A stretch of 64,000 bases of DNA from Doris montereyensis (lineage: Eukaryota; Mollusca; Gastropoda; Nudibranchia; Dorididae): assembly GCA_037039925.1 (NCBI GenBank), contig JAXRKP010000106.1, positions 269,001 through 333,000 on the forward strand. Reading direction: 5' to 3'. A program made the position numbers and the translations under genes. Below, piece by piece: positions 22,891-64,000 of this stretch (position 1 is the stretch's first letter; every line of letters starts with the position of its first letter). The notes below the pieces were generated by a model that was not told where the DNA came from, did no database searches, and saw nothing but the letters and a program-made list of their open reading frames with translations.

Positions 22891-24381
22891 AGGATAGGAG
22901 GCTCTTTCACTCTTTACTGTAGAATACAGAAATCAAACGCTAGAAAAGCGGAGGGTGAATTATGAGTAGAAAAGAAACATTAAAATTATACTGTAAAGTG
23001 TTACTGTTAGTATAAGAGTCTATCATTACTACCCATGTCCATAGCCCCGGACAGAGTATTACTTTCTCTGTTTGTTAGTAGTGGTAAACGTTGATTTGAC
23101 TAATAATATGAAGACATTTGATTATAAGAATAATTCTGAGTTGGTCGTTCTTTGTGTGTCATCCCAAGATCGTACCAGAAAAGACATTTAATTTAATAAG
23201 GATAGTGTCATTGTTTCCCCATTTTTGAGTAGTTTTCATTCAACTAAAACACCATTTTCAATAAGTTTTATAATCAAAATGTTGGCATTGTATAGTTCAT
23301 GCCTAAATACATTTTGTACTCATACTCATCTGAGTGGCATCTGTTTGATGATAATTACATGTATCTACAGATACTACACTAGATGTGGTAAAACTAGACC
23401 TCAAGTCAAAACGACAGCTCGGACCAAGAACATGGAAGTATAAATATAACAGAAATAACACCCACAAAATTAAAGGGCACATCATTCTTTATTTTGTGAA
23501 AGACAACTTACAAAAAAAATAACCTCCTAGTGGAAATAAAGTGAAAAAACATAAGTTTACTTTGTTTCTTGGTATGCTACAACTGGTAACTGTCGTGTCA
23601 CTCATCTCATTATGAGAACAGACAATGGTGAATGTCTGAATTATAAGTAAAAAAAGTTTGAAAAAAAAACCCAGAAATCCCAAACAATATATTATTTAGA
23701 TATTAAAAGTGATAAACAACATAATTACATTTACACTGTTCACAAAAAGTAACGCATATCATTATCATATCTAAAAAACCAAAGGTAAAAAAAGGAAATC
23801 TTCAAACCTTGATTTATTCACTGCAACTGCTACAGCGTTACAGTACAAAAATCAGTTGAAAAAGTCACCCACATTAATATACTCACAATAACAAAACAAA
23901 ACACTCTTTATTTTTATAAGATATGAGTGATAAGTCGTAGAAAGGATTTTAAGCCACATAGAAATAATATGCGTTTCTTTTTGTGAAAAACAGTTTTCTT
24001 TGGTGGGGTTGTCACATATTGTCGTTTTTCCCTTTAGACTTCACTCCACTATGGCTTCTTTGTGTATTAATAAATAAAAATTTACCTTTATTGAGATTGG
24101 GATGTAGAAAAAGTAAAAAAGTAAAAGTGGGCCTTTCTCAATTTTTGACGAAAGAAAAGGCTGAAAAAATGTGTAAATGATACATGTATTCTTATTCATC
24201 TATTGTTATGAAATATTTTGTCCATTTGACTTTGGACTTTGTAATTATCACATTGTCACATGACTGCAAAAAACTGGTTGATTTGTTTTGCGTTTCCACA
24301 ATGAAGACATGAGTAAAAGTAGTAAAATGAGGGAACAAAAGTAAACTGTGTCGATGACTAAAGACAATAATTATCATAATA
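22891..24381. other. no gene; one phrase shared with 52 kb
   Basis: No supported frame is present. TCTGAGTTGGTCGTTCTTTG and CATCCCAAGATCG near 23132-23170 resemble sequence at about 52145-52180 and 52765, so some old dispersed repeat is present. Confidence 0.45.
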
Positions 24382-25192
24382 CAGTGGAACCTCTAAACTA
24401 AAATGGGGAAATCTCAGTCTCTGTGAATTGTAAAATTGTTCCCATTAGCTGGATTTCCCGATTTCCGGAGACCTAGGGATTTGGTTTTACCTCAACAGCT
24501 CGAGGTACCTAAGCAGTATGAGTGGTAAAATACATAATTAAACAACAAGTAGCCACAGGGCCAGTTGATCAAAACAAAGATGGCATTCATCGGTGGTTGG
24601 TGATATCACTCACAGTCAAGCTTCCTTGGACGGTAGATAGATAAGACATGTCATTATGAATTCACGATGGATCATTAAATCTACTGGTGTGTCCACCCTT
24701 GTGATTGACATGTTAAGCGGGCAATAAAAGACTATGACAGTGCACAAGTCTGCTTTCTAAGTGTTGCCCCATATCAATATGGTAGATCTAGTGTATTGTT
24801 AGGTATACCAGCATGGTCTGGCTTGATACCTGATTTCACACCTTCATAATGGATATCTGGTGTGTCTGGCTTATGGTCATTGTGAACTGGCACTTGCAAT
24901 GTCGTGTACGTCATGTAATGTATAACACGTGTAGCACTAGTGCAGATGTAATAATTTATGTTTTGCTAACACAGAAACCAAATTTGGATAACAAGTTACT
25001 GTTTAAAGAAATAATTATGGGGGAAATGGTGATAATAATCAATGCAAGCTCGTGAAAAATTGTCTCAATTAGCTGGAGATCTTTCCCATTCAAAGAGGAA
25101 GAATATATAGAAAAAATTCCTCTCCCTGTCATTTCTTCCTGATTGGCCGGGTTTTCCGATTCCCCAGGTTCCCGATTAGAGAGGTTCCGCTG
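24382..25192. mobile_element. pogo/Tigger-like MITE
   Basis: The left end reads CAGTGGAACCTCTAAAC after a TA. The right end, complemented, reads CAGCGGAACCTCTCTAATC. Subterminal parts also pair: GCTGGATTTCCCGATTTCCG on the left against the complement of GGGTTTTCCGATTCCCCAGG on the right. The 811-bp interior encodes nothing recognisable. The right-hand TA is not directly adjacent, so the boundary there may have decayed. Confidence 0.7.
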
Positions 25193-26044
25193 TGGTATAT
25201 TTGTTAGAACAAAAAAGGAAAAACCCCAATCCAAAACATGAATAGGCCAATAGCGTATAAATGAAAATGCTGATGGACACATGGAATGGTGATTGCATAA
25301 TTTATTAATATTAGGATATATAAATAAACTGAAAAATGTGCAAATTTTGTAAACATATACTTAGCAACACAACAAAACTGTTGAAAAAAGACAGAAGTAA
25401 ACTGGAAAACTTGGACGGAATAAAGTTTTGTTTTCCTACTATTACAAAAATCTTGTGTTGTAGATGACACTTTTTAAATTAAAACTGGCACAGGACACTT
25501 ACATTACACATGTACTTATCAATTATCAATCAAATTTGTTAAAAGTGTATGTGTAATGATATATCGATCTATCTATATTTAGTATTAATACTAATAATAT
25601 TGTAATATATTCACGCATAAGTGATTTACAACACAAATTTCATAAATAAATATTAACGAAAAGTGGAAGGTAAGGGGGGGGGGGGGGGGGGGGGGAGGAG
25701 AATTGATGCTAAACTCGCAGCGAATGTACAGTATACGAAGTCATACTACAAGCGCAATCAAATGTTCACAAAATTTACAGAGGCCTTTTTCACAACACTC
25801 ATTACAACGATTAGAAGTCAGGAGAAGTAGAAAATCCATTGGCACTAGGTAAGAAAGAGTGTCAGTTCTTAGGGGGTTAAATCATTATTATCCTGTGTTT
25901 TCTCTAGTCATAAAGGAAAGACAGGTGAAAAATCACTTCAGATACCATTTGTATAGATGGTATCAAGTAGGCCCCATGTGTATAATTACATGTCCTTGAA
26001 TCTCTAGAGTAAGCAGTTGTGGTATGTGTAGAATAACATATTAT
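25193..26044. other. no gene; poly-G run of 23
   Basis: The run of about 23 G lies at 25674-25696. The rest is AT-rich with nothing I can assign. Confidence 0.5.
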
Positions 26045-26055
26045 AATTATTATTA

Positions 26056-26127
<72 letters not shown>

Positions 26128-26160
26128 TATTATTATTATCATTATTATTATTATTAATAA
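26045..26160. repeat. (ATT)n microsatellite
   Basis: Nearly perfect TTA/ATT triplets run for about 110 bases with a few C substitutions. TTATATGT-type copies of the flank follow to about 26290. Confidence 0.95.
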
Positions 26161-26914
26161 TATTATATGTCTGTTTAGCATTCAGTTGTTGTGGTAAGTG
26201 TAGAATAACATATTATATGTATTATATATGTCTAGTATTCAGTTGTTTTAGCAAGCGTAGAATGACATATTATATGTATGTGTAGAATTTAGTTGTTGTA
26301 GTAAATGTACAGTTCGGACGTGTAAATCTAGCAGTCATGAGTAGTACAAGTAGTAGTATTAATAGGGTGGTGCTGAGATGGTGGTAATAGTAGGTAGTAC
26401 TCATACTTATAGTCATAGTGGTATTAGTAAAAAAAAAAACCCACAAAAATCTAGTAGAAGCCGGTGAAGAAAAAACCCCAAAACAATATGTAAACACGGT
26501 GACACAAACAAAAAAGACGAAAGCAACCGGTGGCGGCTCTGATCTACTATTTCTATCTATTGAGCTTTCTCATCATTTATATAAGGCAGTAGAAAGGTCA
26601 GAGACGTACTTGGAATAGCAGTAGGCAGATCAGCGTAATTTGAATAGTAAAAAAAAGGCAGATCAATGTAACTGGAATTTGTAGTAGCGCAATAGACATG
26701 TAAGAAATAAGAATAGAAATGGACAAGGCTGCAAACACTGGCTTTTCTCTAGTAATCACAGTCTCCCTGTTTTCACACTGAGAACAGTTCTCATTCTCAA
26801 CTTGTAGAATTGGCAATAGACATGTCCGTAATAGGAATTGCAATAGACACCTTTACGATAATTATAAGTAAGAATTTAAAAGAGATCAGTAGACATTATA
26901 AATAATAAGAATAG

Positions 26915-27312
26915 CAGTAGATATGTAATTACTAAGAATAGCAGTAAACAAGTAAGTAGTAAGAATAGCAGTAGACATGTAAGTAGTAAGAATAGCAGTA
27001 GACATGTAAGTAGTAAGAATAGCAGTAGACATGTAAGTAGTAAGAATAGCAGTAGACATGTAAGTATAGTAAGAATAGCAGTAGACATGTAAGTAGTAAG
27101 AATAGCAGTAGACATGTAAGTAGTAAGAATAGCAGTAGACATAGACATGAAAGTAGTAAGAATAGCAGTAGACATGTAAGTAGTAAGAATAGCAGTAGAC
27201 AAGTAAGTAGTAGCAGTAGACATGTAAGTAGTAAGAATAGCAGTAGACATGTAAGTAGTAAGAATAGCAGTAGACATGTAAGTAGTAAGAATAGCAGTAG
27301 ACATGTATAGAA
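26915..27312. repeat. 27-bp minisatellite, about 14 units
   Basis: Each unit is GTAGTAAGAATAGCAG followed by TAGACATGTAA. The length of nine codons keeps several minus-strand frames open, giving YSYYLHVYC-type repeats, but no gene is implied. Looser copies of the phrase extend left to about 26610. Confidence 0.92.
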
Positions 27313-27533
27313 TAATAGTAGATAGATAGACATAGAATTAGTAGAATAGATACATATTTGGAATACCGATAGGAATGTATGTAATTGGAATGTGAGATAA
27401 ACATTTCAACACAACTCCTTTATTACTTAACTCATCATCATAATTTGACTGATTTGGATTATGACCCATCTTACTTCTTATGGTGATAAGTTTTGGCCAT
27501 AGTTATTACAATTATAGAAATATAACCAAAAGA

Positions 27534-27880
27534 ATGGAGCTTGGGTTCACAAACCATGGAAGGCTAATTACGGCTAAGATTGTTAGCTATATGTAGTATG
27601 TATGGCGCTAGGGTTCACAGACCTTAGAAGGCTTAGTTTGTTAGCTTGTACTTGTATATCATGGAGCTATGGTTCACAAAACTTAGAAGTCTAAGATTGT
27701 TTACTTGTATGTATGTATGTTTGTATGGAGCTAGGGTTCACAGACCTTAGAAGGCTTAGCTTGATACCTTGTACTTGTATGTATGGACCAAGGGTTTACA
27801 GAGCTAAGAAGGTATAACTTGTAAGCTTGGATGTATGGAGCTAGGGTTCACACAGCTTTGAACGCAATTATTGTGCTTGT
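27534..27880. repeat. ~62-bp degenerate tandem repeat, six units
   Basis: ATGGAGCTAGGGTTCACAGA followed by CCTTAGAAGGCTTAG and a TTGTACTTGTATGTATG run recurs six times with small length changes. Confidence 0.8.
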
Positions 27881-28600
27881 ATTTGTATGTATGCATATAA
27901 TATACGTCTTCTGTGTTACCCATTGAATGATATCTCATCTTCAATGTCATTGCTCCTGCCGACTAAAATTCCTAATGTGAAATTACAGTAAAACAAGATT
28001 TAAGAACATTTCATCTTTGTGATATTGAATTCAAACAATGGAGCTAATACAAATTGCAGATAACATAGAGTGAAAAGACATGCAAGTTATTGTCATAAAA
28101 CAGAGGGCATTCTCAAAAATAAGAGAATGAAGTACATTTATAACAACATAGGCCTACTTAAAATATTAAGAAACTCATGAACATTTTCCTTTTTTGCCTT
28201 TTTCCCCCCTTTGTTTTATCTTCTTTCGTTTTGAATTTATTTCCATGTAAAATGCAGAAAATAAGCTGTACCACGAGATCATGGTAGGCATCTATGTCAT
28301 TGTAATTGTAATTATTTGTAGCAATGTGTTCCTTCAATTGATTTTATGATAGAAAAATCTTACTTTGCCGTATAAAGCACATTGCTACGTTTCTGACAAA
28401 AACACAGATATGAGTTAAATTTACAATTTTCGATATTCTGCATAAAATATTTGAACCAAATGACAAAGCAGCTTTCACATTAACAAGTAATGCAATTCTT
28501 TCTTTTTACATAAATTCTAGATTTTTATATGCAAGAAACCATTCAAATTTATGTTCGTCAACACATAAAACAACTTTATTTAAAACCTTAGCCCCTGTCA
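27881..28600. other. no gene or recognised element
   Basis: AT-rich sequence lies between the repeats and a LINE tail. On the minus strand an AATAAA at about 28571 could serve the ZC2HC1 transcript, but this is weak. Confidence 0.35.
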
Positions 28601-28607
28601 GTACTGT

Positions 28608-29025
28608 TATATATGGAAGAGGAAGAGAAAAGACTTGACACTTTCAAAACAAAAAGTTTGAGGCAAACCTTCCAGATAAGATGGCAACAACACGTAAGCA
28701 ACAAGCAAATACTTGAGATTGCAAATACAGAAGAAATTAGTGATGAGGGGAGGAGAAGAAGGTGGTCACAGATAGGTTATCTCTTAAGGAAAGACCATGG
28801 ACATGACTGTGCTGTTGCCTTGGAATGGTCACCGGAAGGAAAGAGCCACAGAGGACAACCAAAAACAAAATGGCGCAGAATGGTGGAGGAAGGGTGGAAT
28901 GGAGAGGGTGGCCCTTCTGGGAAAGAGTGAGAAGAACAGTGCAGGATAGAGAAAATTGGAGGGATCTTGTTCAGGCCTTATGTGTCTCCTGGCACAGAGA
29001 GAATTAAGGTAAGGTAAGGTAAACA
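28608..29025 (+). mobile_element. RTE/CFDP2-like LINE, 3' tail only
   Basis: The frame at 28613 reads a RWQQHVSNKQILEIANTEEI block, then RRRRWSQIGYLLRKDHGHDC and KSHRGQPKTKWRRMVEE. This is the C-terminal tail of a widespread class of marine LINE polyproteins. A shift near 28915 moves the end into RTVQDRENWRDLVQALC. The element ends with a GGTAA short repeat (29007-29021), as such LINEs do. Everything upstream is missing, so it is a dead 5'-truncated copy. Confidence 0.85.
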
Positions 29026-29526
29026 CATAAACGAATAACAATAAATAGCATAAAAAATGACATTAAAATGCAGCTTCAACTTCAATAAGGATAAAAATTT
29101 GATAAACATTAACATCATTAACACTATATTGCAAAATAATGGACAATCGGAGAAAATAAAAATCTTTTGAGAAGAAATATAACATAAAAATAATTAGAGA
29201 ATTTTAATTAAAAAAAAGAAAGGAAACAAATTGGGAGTTTCTGAAAGAATCTTGTTCTATATTATCAATATAATATCAATAAATAAGCTATGTTACCCTT
29301 TAATCATACAAATTAATCTAATGATTCTGATTCCATAAAAATGTATGTGTAGGTTTCAATATTGTGTAATAACTTTGTAAGAAATCTATGTAACGACTTT
29401 ATCAGAGATTTGAGTAAAAATTTCCTGAAAGATTTTTAAAACTTTTCCTCAGAGATCTAGTTACATGAATTAGATGCTTCTTCTCACTTTTAAGTAAAAA
29501 AAAGACCAATAGTTTTTGAGTTCAAA
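29026..29526. other. ZC2HC1 3' flank or UTR
   Basis: AT-rich sequence lies beyond the ZC2HC1 stop codon on the minus strand. No repeat is evident, and no strong minus-strand poly(A) signal stands out. Confidence 0.35.
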
Positions 29527-63536
<34,010 letters not shown>

Positions 63537-63740
63537 ATTGTTTACATATTATTGTTACAATTGGAAACCAAATTTCACCGATAAAGAACGAAATGTATGT
63601 GACGTGACAATACATTCGGTAATTTTCGGTTTTTGCAATATTTGCTAACAACAAAAGTAAGACTAGGGAAAAATAATACGAACGACGAAGTATACCGGAA
63701 GTGATTACGATGTAAATTATTCTAGGCCTATGTTGATCAG
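63537..63740 (-). promoter_or_regulatory. ZC2HC1 core promoter and 5' UTR
   Basis: Going upstream of the ATG there is a CCAAT on the minus strand (about 63562), TGACGTGA (63600-63607, CRE/ATF-like) and ACCGGAAGTG on the plus strand (63694-63703), a strong ETS/GABP site. The start codon itself lies in CAATATGGCGGAC, close to the YY1 consensus, an arrangement known in TATA-less promoters. No TATA box is evident. Confidence 0.5.
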
Positions 63741-64000
63741 AGTCTGGATGGAGGGATGAATGGTTGATCAATAACAGCGCTTCACAGTTCAATTTTTGTT
63801 CAACTGGAACTTTATTCCTCTGATTACTTGTAATATATTCATAATGCTCCCGGCCTGATTTTTGTTTTTGCAATTTCGTGATATTCAAAAACTTATATAT
63901 ATATATCTAGTGTTGAGAAGGTACGACAGGCACATAATCGCACGTTTTGTTGTTTTTATATAAATCCTTGCAGAGAGTGGGAGGGGTCTTCAGATTTCCT

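Noticed and set aside
26876..27404. Tyr/Cys/Leu-rich minus-strand frames of up to 172 codons
   Set aside because: All come from the 27-bp array, and three frames are open at once.
28829..29041. Minus-strand frame opposite the LINE tail
   Set aside because: The plus strand clearly encodes the LINE C-terminus.

Overview
The window is nuclear DNA of an animal, most likely a marine invertebrate. It has spliced genes with GT-AG introns, long introns full of minisatellites, tRNA-headed SINEs, several non-LTR retrotransposon lineages and cut-and-paste DNA transposons. I cannot place the phylum from the sequence alone.

Two protein genes are supported, and they converge (tail to tail). On the + strand, 2813-13401 is the 3' part of a USPL1-like SUMO isopeptidase (peptidase family C98). 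It keeps the end of the catalytic domain, with the His and Asp boxes, and then a very long disordered Ser/Thr/Gln-rich tail with three RG-rich boxes; the exons carrying the catalytic Cys lie before the window. Its five exons agree in splice phase. The reading frame is broken by about 17 single-base shifts that do not damage the protein on either side, which looks like uncorrected assembly indels rather than a dead gene. On the - strand, 63536-29527 is a complete or nearly complete ZC2HC1 (FAM164) gene of about 34 kb. It has a 13-nt first coding exon, two C2HC fingers, a conserved helical block between them, and a C-terminal CxxC...CxxC ribbon.

Everything else is intergenic or intronic repeat. 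By region: 0-2.7 kb, a 0.75-kb tandem repeat and a GC-richer unit. 8.2-10 kb, an intron packed with a ~135-bp dispersed repeat. 13.4-16.3 kb, the USPL1 3' UTR. 16.4-19.3 kb, an antisense CR1/L2-like LINE split by a TA-flanked DNA transposon. 19.3-29 kb, repeats, a pogo-like MITE and a LINE tail. 30-40 kb, minisatellites of 54, 18 and 29 bp and a ~0.5-kb GA tract inside ZC2HC1 introns. 41.8-46 kb, an RTE/CFDP2-like LINE with a second LINE nested in it. 46-50.6 kb, SINEs hugging ZC2HC1 exons 2 and 3, and a Tc1-like transposon with two SINEs inside. 52-56.7 kb, a 27-bp minisatellite and microsatellites. 58-63.1 kb, SINE pieces, a Penelope-type motif and a TTAA-flanked MITE. 63.5-63.7 kb, the ZC2HC1 promoter.

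The strongest biological observations are a SINE tail that appears to supply a ZC2HC1 splice donor, a MITE carrying a perfect RFX X-box beside a YY1 site, two unrelated CCAAT-bearing satellites in one gene, and well-resolved nested insertions with target-site duplications. I found no convincing new enzymatic system.
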